Positions 5,232 through 12,008 of a stretch of DNA of 13,279 bases are shown one piece after another. Made by a program: the position numbers and the translations under genes. Positions within the stretch are counted from its first letter, which is position 1. The number at the start of each line of letters is the position of its first letter. Under the pieces are notes generated by a model. The model saw only the letters and a list, made by a program, of their open reading frames with translations, searched no databases and had not been told where the DNA came from. Source of the DNA: an uncultured Oscillospiraceae bacterium (GTDB taxonomy: Bacteria > Bacillota > Clostridia > Oscillospirales > Acutalibacteraceae); assembly GCA_910587835.1 (NCBI GenBank), contig CAJUNQ010000100.1, forward strand, positions 1 through 13,279, written 5' to 3'.

Positions 5232-5879
5232 TCATTCCTCCGTATCTTCCTCCCACGGCGGGGTATCTTCGTCCTCGGGTTCCTCTGCGATCTCCTCCAG
5301 CTCCCCGTCCTCATATTCGCAGTAATCATCTTCCAAATCCGGGGCTTCATGCTTCGGCTTGTAAATCTTGAAATAGTAACCAATTCCACCGCCGGCCAGC
5401 ACCACCGCACCGATCAGGAGCAGAGAGAGAAGGGGGCTGTCCTTTTTCTCCGGCTCGGGTTCCGGTACTTCCTCCACAGGTTCGGTGGGCTTTGGCTCTG
5501 GCTCCGGGGGCACTTCTTTGGGCGGTTCCTTACCCTGTTCGGCAAGAGGAAGAAGGTCGTCTGTGGTAACGGTATTGAGGAAATAGACGTTCTCGCTGGT
5601 TTTCTGTTTGTCGATCACCAGATAAAACACGCTCTCGTCTGCTGTGGTAATGGTGTAAAACTCTTTACCGTCCTCGTCGGTGGCGTTGTCCACCACGGTT
5701 CCCGTCCCGTCCGGGGTAAAGGGGTTCTGGGTTTCCGGCTCCGCTTCGGTTTCCACCGGAGCGGGAGTGGCCTCGGGCTGCGGCTCATTGCTCTGGGCGT
5801 AAGCCGGAACCGTAAAGATCAGGCAACACAAAAGGCTGGCAGTCATCACCGCCAGCCTGCGAAATTTAGTTTTCTTCAT
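5232..5879 (-). CDS. DUF4366-family secreted/membrane-anchored ICE protein
   Basis: A 215-residue protein starting MKKTKFRRLAVMTASLLCC, a classical signal peptide with a likely cleavage after AYA (about residue 28). A Pro/Glu-rich linker follows, then a small extracellular domain (DGKEFYTITTADESVFYLVIDKQ...NTVTTDDLLPLAE), a second Pro/Glu spacer, a membrane segment LLSLLLIGAVVLAGGGIGYYF (about 150-170) and a very acidic cytoplasmic tail. This layout is that of DUF4366 proteins of Clostridia ICEs. ATG 5879 lies 9 bases after GGAGG and overlaps the DUF4315 gene by 14 bases. It probably works at the cell surface with the NlpC/P60 enzyme in the mating channel; that is inference from context. Confidence 0.82.
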   Translation of the reverse strand: MKKTKFRRLAVMTASLLCCLIFTVPAYAQSNEPQPEATPAPVETEAEPETQNPFTPDGTGTVVDNATDEDGKEFYTITTADESVFYLVIDKQKTSENVYFLNTVTTDDLLPLAEQGKEPPKEVPPEPEPKPTEPVEEVPEPEPEKKDSPLLSLLLIGAVVLAGGGIGYYFKIYKPKHEAPDLEDDYCEYEDGELEEIAEEPEDEDTPPWEEDTEE

Positions 5880-6132
5880 GGGCCGTGTCCTCCTTTTCGG
5901 GTGCCTCCGGCTTCGGGTCAGTATGGCCCGAAGCGGTAAGGCTGTTTTTGGGGTCATTCAAAAAGGCTATAAGCTGGGCGGGCGTCAGTTTGAGGGAGCG
6001 CACCGCCTGCACGATCTGGCTGTTTTCTTCCTCCTGTTTCTGCTTTTCCAGCTCCCGGATTTTGGCCTGCCACTCGGCAGCCTTCTCCCGGGCTTTTTCC
6101 AGTTCCTTATCGAGCTTGTCGATCTTGTTCAT
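5866..6132 (-). CDS. DUF4315-family coiled-coil protein
   Basis: An 88-residue protein: an N-terminal coiled coil (MNKIDKLDKELEKAREKAAEW through about residue 37), then QIVQAVRSLKLTPAQLIAFLND, the recognisable DUF4315 part, and a Pro/Glu-rich tail. ATG 6132 lies 7 bases after AAAGGAG. Palindrome copy 7 is embedded in the tail and read as S-G-H-T-D-P-K. The 3' end overlaps the DUF4366 start by 14 bases, so the two are coupled. Found next to DUF4366 in this ICE type; molecular role unknown. Confidence 0.82.
   Translation of the reverse strand: MNKIDKLDKELEKAREKAAEWQAKIRELEKQKQEEENSQIVQAVRSLKLTPAQLIAFLNDPKNSLTASGHTDPKPEAPEKEDTAHEEN
5911..5933. repeat. 23-base palindrome, copy 7 (intragenic)
   Basis: Left arm CTTCGGGTCA, loop GTA, right arm TGGCCCGAAG. 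It lies within the disordered tail of DUF4315, upstream of the DUF4366 ribosome site, in the same reading frame as copies 6 and 8. Confidence 0.92.
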
Positions 6133-6154
6133 GCAAGGACTCCTTTCCTCTGGC

Positions 6155-8053
6155 TCATAAACGCCCGAAGGCATAGAAATGTGTCTGCCAGTAGCTTGAA
6201 TTGATGTTTGCGTATTGGATGGGCGAACCACAATGAAGCATCATCCCGTCGCCCACATAAATCCCCACATGGGACACAGGGCCGGGGCTGTCATAGGTTC
6301 CCGTGAAAAAGATAATGTCGCCGGGCTTTGCCTCGGAGGGGGAAATGATAGCGCACTGGTTATAAATGCCCTGCGCCGTGGTACGGGGCAGGTTGTGGAC
6401 GCCGCTGGCCGTGTACACCCAGCAGACAAAGCCCGAACAGTCAAAGGAGGTGGACGGGCTGGAGCCGCCCCACACATAGGGCCAGCCGATGTACTTTGTG
6501 GCTTCTTTCATGAGCGCCGCAAAAGCCGGGTCATCCAGCGCCTCGCCGGGTATCTCATAGCTGGGGCCGGTATCTTCGCCGCCGTTGTAAATCCCTTCCC
6601 ACAGATAGGGTTTATTGCCTTTGAGCTGCTGCATAACGGTGTAGATTTCCCGCTGCTGTTCGTTAAGCCTCGGCAGGATCACGGCGGGCAGCGTCTTGTT
6701 TGTGAGGGTCACATTGAGAATGTAATACTCATAGGGGACTTCCTCGGTGGTGGTTTCCCCGGTCTCCGGGTCAGTGCTGGTTTCGGTGCGGTAGCGTATC
6801 TCAACTTCCTCCGTCAAGGTCAGTTCATACTGTGCCTCGAAAATCTCCCGCAGCTCGTCCTGCACCTGTTCACGGAAATACACATGGTACTTTGCCGAGA
6901 GATAGGACGCCAGCTCATAGGGGTTATGGCCGATCTCGTCCACGGAATAGCGGTACTCGTCATAGCCGGGATGGGTGCTTTCGATGTTCGCTACCGTCTG
7001 CGCCAGCTCGTTTTCCAGCGCCGTGTAGTCCTCGTCCACCCCCAGCAGGTCCGTATCCTCCGAGGCGTAGGAGGTGCCGGATAACGCATTGGCAAGGCCG
7101 CTGCCAAGCGTGGGAAAGATGGAGCTTACCGCCGCCACAAGAAAACAGAGCAGCAACAGCAGGAGCAGGACCAGCACCGCCACAGGATGACGGGTCACAA
7201 ACTGCGCCGCCCGACGGGTCGCAGTTCCCGAAGCGGCAGCGGTTTTCTTTGCGGCCTTTGCGCCCTGTTTTGCAGCCGCCTTTGCTTTTTTGGAATACCG
7301 GCGTTTCAGTTTCCATTTCTGCTGCACATGGGAAAGCGGATTGCTGGCAAGCTCCGGGTGCTCGGAGGCCATCTTCTGAAACTCCATATTAGCCCGGGCT
7401 TTTATGTCCTTCCGTTCCCACTTTGCCACCTTCCGGGCCGGGTGCTCCCGGTATCTCCGTTTGGCATACCGGGTCAGTTTCCGGGCTCCGGCCTCGGCCA
7501 CAAGTTCCGACTTATGGGCTCCTTCCACACCCACATTTTCATGCTCGACTTCGTGGATTTTGTTGTGGAGATAAAACCATGCTTCGGTGCGGGCTCCCCG
7601 GACAGCTTTCTTCGCAAGCCCCGGCGGTTTCTTCGCTGCCCGTTTTGCCTCGGTCTTGTCCAGTTTCTCCCGAGCCTTTCCCAGCTTTTCCCCGGCGTGT
7701 TCCGCTTTTGCCTGTGCTTTCTGGTACTTATCCTTTTTGCTCCCGGCCTTCTCGGCAGAGCCCTCCGGCTCCTGTGCCTTGCCGGTATCCTGCGGCCCGC
7801 CCGCTTCATCCTCCTGCCTCATGCGGTCAGAGGGACGGCTTTTCCGGCTGTCCTCTTGAAACTTGCCGCTTTTGGACTTCGGGCCATCATGGCCCGAAGG
7901 GCTGTCCTGTCCGGTATCCTCGTCCTCAAACCGCAGGCGTCGGGACGGTGCGGGGGAAGGCCCTTCCCGTTCAGCCGGTCCGGGGCGATTGCCCCCGGTA
8001 TCCTCCGTCGGCCCCGGCCTCTGAAAATTCCGTTTGTCCGGTTTCTTTCCGAT
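6155..8053 (-). CDS. CD1108-type NlpC/P60 cell-wall hydrolase of the mating channel
   Basis: A protein of about 632 residues. The N-terminal 280 residues are hydrophilic, Lys/Arg-rich and coiled-coil-like; a membrane segment HPVAVLVLLLLLLLCFLVAAV lies at about 289-310; the rest is extracellular with a C-terminal NlpC/P60 domain: catalytic Cys in FDCSGFVCW (about 539), His in VSHVGIYVG (about 595) and a further His in MLHCGS (about 607). Such enzymes open peptidoglycan so the T4SS can cross the wall. The first ATG is at 7822, but the frame is open 77 codons further, encoding IGKKPDKRNFQRPG..., to an AAAGGAGGG site at 8061-8069; the only start-like codon at proper spacing is ATC 8053. The expected ATG may be mutated. 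Palindrome copy 8 lies in this N-terminal part. If ATC is not used, initiation at 7822 would give 555 aa without a good ribosome site. Confidence 0.85.
   Translation of the reverse strand: MGKKPDKRNFQRPGPTEDTGGNRPGPAEREGPSPAPSRRLRFEDEDTGQDSPSGHDGPKSKSGKFQEDSRKSRPSDRMRQEDEAGGPQDTGKAQEPEGSAEKAGSKKDKYQKAQAKAEHAGEKLGKAREKLDKTEAKRAAKKPPGLAKKAVRGARTEAWFYLHNKIHEVEHENVGVEGAHKSELVAEAGARKLTRYAKRRYREHPARKVAKWERKDIKARANMEFQKMASEHPELASNPLSHVQQKWKLKRRYSKKAKAAAKQGAKAAKKTAAASGTATRRAAQFVTRHPVAVLVLLLLLLLCFLVAAVSSIFPTLGSGLANALSGTSYASEDTDLLGVDEDYTALENELAQTVANIESTHPGYDEYRYSVDEIGHNPYELASYLSAKYHVYFREQVQDELREIFEAQYELTLTEEVEIRYRTETSTDPETGETTTEEVPYEYYILNVTLTNKTLPAVILPRLNEQQREIYTVMQQLKGNKPYLWEGIYNGGEDTGPSYEIPGEALDDPAFAALMKEATKYIGWPYVWGGSSPSTSFDCSGFVCWVYTASGVHNLPRTTAQGIYNQCAIISPSEAKPGDIIFFTGTYDSPGPVSHVGIYVGDGMMLHCGSPIQYANINSSYWQTHFYAFGRL
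7877..7899. repeat. 23-base palindrome, copy 8 (intragenic)
   Basis: Perfect arms with loop TCA. It lies in the N-terminal disordered region of the NlpC/P60 protein and is read as S-G-H-D-G-P-K, the same frame as copies 6 and 7. Confidence 0.94.
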
Positions 8054-8060
8054 GACGTAT

Positions 8061-8069
8061 CCCTCCTTT
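8061..8069 (-). promoter_or_regulatory. Ribosome binding site pointing to an ATC start
   Basis: AAAGGAGGG, 7 bases before ATC 8053 and 5 bases after palindrome copy 9 on the minus strand. No ATG, GTG, TTG or CTG in the NlpC/P60 frame lies at a workable distance. Confidence 0.6.
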
Positions 8070-8074
8070 CCAAA

Positions 8075-8097
8075 CCTCGGGCCAACATGGCCCGAAG
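8075..8097. repeat. 23-base palindrome, copy 9
   Basis: Left arm CCTCGGGCCA, loop ACA, right arm TGGCCCGAAG. It starts 4 bases after the VirB4 stop on the minus strand and ends 5 bases before the next ribosome site. Confidence 0.94.
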
Positions 8098-8101
8098 TGT
8101 G

Positions 8102-10495
8102 TTATGCCCGGTTCATTTCCTGTTTTTTGTCCTCCGGGCGGGTGGTCATAATGGCGTACAGCTCGGTATTCTGCGGGAAGCGGTCAACAAACGGGATGGT
8201 GGTATTCCCGAAGAACAGCAACCCTTCGCCGGAATTGGTATGGGTCACATAGGAAAGCTGGTGGGGGCTGATCCCAAGCTGTTTGGCTAAAATCTGCCGG
8301 TCCCCCTGTGCCTGCGAGAGCAGCACAAGGAAGTCCGAGTTTTCAAAGATGTTCTCAATCTCCGGGCTTGCCAGAAAATCCTTTACGTTCTGCGTTAAAG
8401 CACTCGGAACGCACCCTTTTTTTCGCAGCATTTTCCAGATCGCCACACAATAGCTTGCCGTCAGCCGGTCGCGGAGCAGCACATGGAACTCGTCGAAGTA
8501 GCACCATGTAGCGATACCACGCAGGAAATTCATGGACACCTGCGAGTTTACCAAGTCCTGCATAATGAGCATGGCAATCGTCCGAAGCCCGGCCCCCAGC
8601 TTTTTTAAGTCAAGGCATACCAGACGGCGGTTCAAGTCCACATTGGTTTCATGGTTGAACACGTTAAGAGAACCCGACACATAAATTTCAAGGGCAGTTG
8701 CCAGCCGTACCGCCTCGCCCTCCGGCTGGGAACAGAGCAGGTCATACAGGGTTTGGAGGGTCGGCATTTTGCTTGTTTCCGGGTCCTGCAAGTGTTCCCG
8801 GTACATCTGGCGTACACAGCGGTCAATGACGGTACGCTCCACCGGCTGCAAGCCGTCCTTGCCGCCGACGATCAGCTCCATCAGCGACAGGATAAAGTCG
8901 GCTTTCAGTGCCATCGGGTTTTCCTCGTCGAAGCTCAAATCAATGTCCATCGGGTTGATGTGGTGGGGGCTGTCTGGGGCGATCTCGATGACCTGTCCGC
9001 CCAGCCGCTTGATAAGTGGCGAGTATTCGCCCATCGGGTCAACCACAATGATCCGGTCACGGGTGGCAAGGAACACGTTCACAAGCTCCCGCTTTGCGGC
9101 AAAGGATTTGCCGGAGCCCGGCACGCCGAGGAACAGGCCGTTGGGATTTTTGAGCTTCTTCCGGTTTGCCATGATGACGTTATGGGAAAGTGCGTTGAGC
9201 CCGTAATAGACGGCTTCGCCATCCATGCGGAGCTCCTGCGTCATAAAGGGAACGAAAATGGCCGTGGAGCTGGTCGTCATGCCGCGCTTGATCTCAATGC
9301 CGTTATGGCCCAGCGGAAGGCTGGAAAGAAAACCGTCCTCCTGCTGGAAGTCCAGCCGCTTCAAGGTGCAGTTGTATTTCTGGACGATACCGGACACCGT
9401 GAACAGGTCATTGTCCAGCTCCCGGCGGGTCGGGGCCATGTTTACCACAAGGAAGGTCAGCAGGAACATTCTTTCATTCCGGCTCTGTAAATCTTCCAGA
9501 AGGGTCTTTGCGTCGTTGCTGTACGTTACAAGGTCGGGTGGAAGTATGTCCATGTCGTACCCTGACCGGGCTGCCTTCTTTTGTTCCTCCACCTTCATCT
9601 TGTCAATGTCGGAGACTTTGGCCTTGATAGATTTTACGGCGGCGGCCTGATCGACGGTTTGGATATGGAGAGTGATGGTCATTTCCGCATCCATTTCCAA
9701 AAGCTCCGCCAGCAGCTTGTCCGAGAGCTCCGAGGCCAAAATCTGCAAGTAGGAGGCAGCGCCCCAAGTCGTCCCCACCCGGAACAGACGGCTGAAACGG
9801 AAGTCGAAGCTGTCCGGGGCGATAAAGTCTTTGGTGGAAAGCCCGGTTTTGGGGATCATATCCCATGAAAACCGGAAGGGGGAGCCGCTGCCGGGGTGGA
9901 GCTGCCCGTGAAGAAGCTCCAGCCGTTCCAGCCCCGAAAGGGAGCGGCACTTGACGCCCAGCTTTTTGAAGTTTCCGCAAATGTCCGCCTCTACACGTTC
10001 CAGCCTTGCCCTGGCGGTGGGAAGGTCGTCCACGTTCACGCCGAAGGTCAGGAGCTTTGTGCGGACAATGCCGTTGTTGCTTTTGGCGATCTGGTTTTCC
10101 AGCATTTCCACATACTCACACCGGACGCTGTTGTAATCGTCATCCTGCATGGGGATGTTCACGCTGTACCGGCTGCCCGGTCGGCTCCGGTGGTTGAGGA
10201 AGGAAAGCTGGAACGGAAGGCTGCTGTCAAAGTAGTTGAGGCAGGCGCTCCACCCGTCAAAGATGGCCGCCTGATCTTCGGACTGTGCGAGCTGGTAGTT
10301 GATGTCCTCGTATTCAATGGTTTTGGTGTAATAGCGGTCCGCTACCCGGCACACCCCGTCCCGGTACATTTCACGGTAAGGGAGGGTCTGCTGGGCGGTG
10401 GTGGGAATGTTCTTTCCCTTTGTGAACAGACCGGTAAGGCCCTGCTTTTCAGGCTTTCTGCCTGCGGGCTTTCCGGCCCTTCTGCTGTTTCGCAA
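8102..10495 (-). CDS. VirB4/TraE-like conjugation ATPase
   Basis: A 797-residue T4SS ATPase that powers assembly and substrate transfer at the cytoplasmic side of the channel. The N-terminal half includes the typical YYTKTIEYEDINYQL segment; Walker A is GVPGSGKS (about residues 457-464); the Walker B-like strand ends in CYFDEFH (about 664-670); later QNVKDFLASPEIENIFENSDF and LSQAQGDR are characteristic of VirB4 proteins. The start is TTG 10495, 9 bases after AAAGGAGG; the ATG at 10531 lies upstream of that site and is unlikely. The first 47 bases overlap the end of the PrgI gene, so the two are coupled. Confidence 0.93.
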   Translation of the reverse strand: MRNSRRAGKPAGRKPEKQGLTGLFTKGKNIPTTAQQTLPYREMYRDGVCRVADRYYTKTIEYEDINYQLAQSEDQAAIFDGWSACLNYFDSSLPFQLSFLNHRSRPGSRYSVNIPMQDDDYNSVRCEYVEMLENQIAKSNNGIVRTKLLTFGVNVDDLPTARARLERVEADICGNFKKLGVKCRSLSGLERLELLHGQLHPGSGSPFRFSWDMIPKTGLSTKDFIAPDSFDFRFSRLFRVGTTWGAASYLQILASELSDKLLAELLEMDAEMTITLHIQTVDQAAAVKSIKAKVSDIDKMKVEEQKKAARSGYDMDILPPDLVTYSNDAKTLLEDLQSRNERMFLLTFLVVNMAPTRRELDNDLFTVSGIVQKYNCTLKRLDFQQEDGFLSSLPLGHNGIEIKRGMTTSSTAIFVPFMTQELRMDGEAVYYGLNALSHNVIMANRKKLKNPNGLFLGVPGSGKSFAAKRELVNVFLATRDRIIVVDPMGEYSPLIKRLGGQVIEIAPDSPHHINPMDIDLSFDEENPMALKADFILSLMELIVGGKDGLQPVERTVIDRCVRQMYREHLQDPETSKMPTLQTLYDLLCSQPEGEAVRLATALEIYVSGSLNVFNHETNVDLNRRLVCLDLKKLGAGLRTIAMLIMQDLVNSQVSMNFLRGIATWCYFDEFHVLLRDRLTASYCVAIWKMLRKKGCVPSALTQNVKDFLASPEIENIFENSDFLVLLSQAQGDRQILAKQLGISPHQLSYVTHTNSGEGLLFFGNTTIPFVDRFPQNTELYAIMTTRPEDKKQEMNRA

Positions 10496-10835
10496 TCGGC
10501 TGCGCCTCCTTTCTGGCGCTAAGCAGCGCATAGAAGTTTTCGGTTTTGTAAGGCCGCACCCGGGGATAGAGGAACCGGGTGCGGATGATGTTTTTCAGCA
10601 CTTTTTCCAGCGGCAGGCCGTCCCGCTCATACATAGCCAGAAAGAAGAACGGGAGCATGAGGCCGATCATCAGGAACATGGCGGCGCTGTTCCCGATACT
10701 GTCACGGGAAAGCAGGTAGGCCGGGAGCCCCACCGCCGCCGCGCCGGAAAAACAAACAAGCTGGCGCTTCGTCAGATTGAAGGCCAGCTTTGTCTTGATT
10801 TTGGAAAGGTCTTTTGGTACTGGCACATAGGCCAT
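10449..10835 (-). CDS. PrgI-family membrane protein of the T4SS
   Basis: A 128-residue protein starting MAYVPVPKDLSKIKTKLAFNLTKRQL, with two adjacent membrane segments (CFSGAAAVGLPAYLLS, about 28-43, and AAMFLMIGLMLPFFFLAMY, about 51-69) and the downstream motif RDGLPLEKVLKNIIRTRFLYPRVRPYKTEN, characteristic of PrgI-family proteins. It is the VirB3-like partner normally encoded directly before VirB4, as here. ATG 10835 lies 9 bases after AAAGGAGG. Confidence 0.88.
   Translation of the reverse strand: MAYVPVPKDLSKIKTKLAFNLTKRQLVCFSGAAAVGLPAYLLSRDSIGNSAAMFLMIGLMLPFFFLAMYERDGLPLEKVLKNIIRTRFLYPRVRPYKTENFYALLSARKEAQPIAKQQKGRKARRQKA
10505..10512 (-). promoter_or_regulatory. Ribosome binding site deciding the TTG start of the VirB4-like gene
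   Basis: AAAGGAGG inside the PrgI coding region, 9 bases before TTG 10495. Confidence 0.65.
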
Positions 10836-10856
10836 TTGGGTGCACCTCCTTTACTG

Positions 10857-10879
10857 CTTCGGGCCAGCATGGCCCGAGG
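10857..10879. repeat. 23-base palindrome, copy 10
   Basis: Left arm CTTCGGGCCA, loop GCA, right arm TGGCCCGAGG. It is directly adjacent to the stop codon of the DUF7007-like gene and 4 bases before the PrgI ribosome site (10845-10852). Confidence 0.94.
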
Positions 10880-11500
10880 TTATCTTGCGGCTTCTTTGGC
10901 CGGGGCTGTACTGCGGGCGGCTTCGGCGGCTTCTCGTCCGCTCTGCCTTGCCCGCCAGTATTCGGGATTATACTGCCGGATGGACTGATTGAGTTTTTCT
11001 TCAAACTGTCCTTTATCCTTAATGCGGTCAGGGATGTTCCACAGTTTTTTGTCCAGCAGCTCCCGGAGCACCACACTTTCCTGTGCGTCCTCCTCATAGC
11101 AGATATAGCCCTTATCCTTGAAGCCGCACTTTTTCGCCGCTGGGGAGAGGACGGCGGCTACCTCATTTGCCACCATCGTTCCGCCGTGGCTGGCGGTAGA
11201 TACCAGAAACACCCCCGGACAGAGGGTTTCACAGCTCTGCACCTCGCCCCACGGGGAGCTTTTCGGCGCATGGAACATTCCGCCCGTCCGGCTCCGGTCC
11301 GCCTGCATGAGCGCCGCCTTTTCCAAGATGGCGCGAAGTTCCGAGGAAAAGTAGGCGTATTCCCGCAGGACACGGGCGGCGTCCCCGCCGCAGGCGTTCA
11401 TCAACAGGGTATAGGCATCGCTGTCCGCTTTGGTACAGCGGCCCAGCAGTTTTCCGTCGTAATAGCAGGCCGCGTCATAGCCCGTCCGTTTGCGTGGCAT
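10880..11500 (-). CDS. DUF7007-like soluble ICE protein
   Basis: A 206-residue protein starting MPRKRTGYDAACYYDGKLLGR. The central SSPWGEVQSCETLCPGVFLVSTASHGGTMV (about 112-141) resembles the core of DUF7007-type proteins (SPWG...VSTxSHGG), recalled from ICE annotations and not verified; a CYEEDAQESVVL segment follows and the C-terminus is Ala/Arg-rich. ATG 11500 lies 8 bases after AAAGGAGG. A frame extension back to an ATG in palindrome copy 11 is open but passes through the ribosome site and is an artefact. Function unknown. Confidence 0.75.
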   Translation of the reverse strand: MPRKRTGYDAACYYDGKLLGRCTKADSDAYTLLMNACGGDAARVLREYAYFSSELRAILEKAALMQADRSRTGGMFHAPKSSPWGEVQSCETLCPGVFLVSTASHGGTMVANEVAAVLSPAAKKCGFKDKGYICYEEDAQESVVLRELLDKKLWNIPDRIKDKGQFEEKLNQSIRQYNPEYWRARQSGREAAEAARSTAPAKEAAR

Positions 11501-11519
11501 GGTTCCCGCCTCCTTTCTG

Positions 11520-11542
11520 CTTCGGGCCAACATGGCCCGAAA
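11520..11542. repeat. 23-base palindrome, copy 11
   Basis: Left arm CTTCGGGCCA, loop ACA, right arm TGGCCCGAAA. It directly abuts the SpoVG-family stop codon (11543-11545) and ends 3 bases before the AAAGGAGG of the next gene. Confidence 0.95.
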
Positions 11543-11965
11543 TCAACGCTCCGCACCACGGCTGGTCTTTTCCTTTGGGGACCGTTCTGCCTTTGCCTGC
11601 TCAGCAGCCGCTTTTCCGGCTTTGAGCTGGTCGCTGATGGATGCACGCCCCACAGAGCCACGCTCCGCCATCTGTTCCAGCTTTGCCTCATAGGCTTGCA
11701 GAACAGCGGTGTTGAGCTGTTCCCGGAACTCCTTTGTGACAGGGTAGGCCATATCCCGGTAGCCGCCTTTGCCGTCTGGCTGGCTGGGCATCCCAAGAAA
11801 GAGCCCCTTGCTGCCCTGTACGATTTTCAGATTTTCCACCACAAAGCAGTCATTGAATTTCACGCTGGCAAAGCCCATGAGGTTTTTCACAGGTTCGATG
11901 ACCCGCACGCTTACATCCAGCTTTATAGGGGCGGCTGGTGTTCCGCCCGCATTTTTTTCCTGCAT
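11543..11965 (-). CDS. SpoVG-family protein encoded by the ICE
   Basis: A 140-residue protein starting MQEKNAGGTPAAPIKLDVSV. Residues about 14-90 match the SpoVG fold: LDVSVRVIEPVKNLMGFASVKFNDCFVVENLKIVQGSKGLFLGMPS and then GGYRDMAYPVTKEFREQL. Chromosomal SpoVG is a small nucleic-acid-binding regulator; ICE copies have an added Ala/Lys/Arg-rich C-terminal tail, as here. A role in regulating transfer genes or binding nucleic acid is inferred. ATG 11965 lies 6 bases after AAAGGAG. Confidence 0.85.
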   Translation of the reverse strand: MQEKNAGGTPAAPIKLDVSVRVIEPVKNLMGFASVKFNDCFVVENLKIVQGSKGLFLGMPSQPDGKGGYRDMAYPVTKEFREQLNTAVLQAYEAKLEQMAERGSVGRASISDQLKAGKAAAEQAKAERSPKEKTSRGAER

Positions 11966-11981
11966 GGATTTCTCCTTTCCG

Positions 11982-12004
11982 CTTCGGGTCAGCATGGCCC
12001 GAAG
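11982..12004. repeat. 23-base palindrome, copy 12
   Basis: Left arm CTTCGGGTCA, loop GCA, right arm TGGCCCGAAG. It starts 4 bases after the VirB6-like stop on the minus strand and ends 3 bases before the SpoVG ribosome site. Rightmost copy. Confidence 0.93.
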
Positions 12005-12008
12005 TCTC

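Noticed and set aside
6163..6170. Half-palindrome GCCCGAAG near the end of the NlpC/P60 gene
   Set aside because: Only one arm is present and it encodes the normal C-terminal residues; an eight-base match in GC-rich DNA may be chance.
7819..8088. Minus-strand ORF starting MLARGLERR
   Set aside because: It overlaps the N-terminal coding region of the NlpC/P60 gene in another frame and begins in a palindrome loop.
7187..8290. Plus-strand ORF of 367 codons
   Set aside because: Antisense to the NlpC/P60 and VirB4-like genes; composition typical of a shadow frame.
502..12004. CRISPR array or classical repeat array
   Set aside because: The repeats are single, 100 to nearly 3000 bases apart, placed at gene ends, with no equal-length spacers and no cas genes; VapD's Cas2-like fold is not evidence for CRISPR.
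502..12004. The palindromes as simple rho-independent terminators
   Set aside because: None is followed by a T-run on the transcribed strand, they lie inside a continuous operon, and true terminators (2469-2495, 3326-3372) are separate structures.
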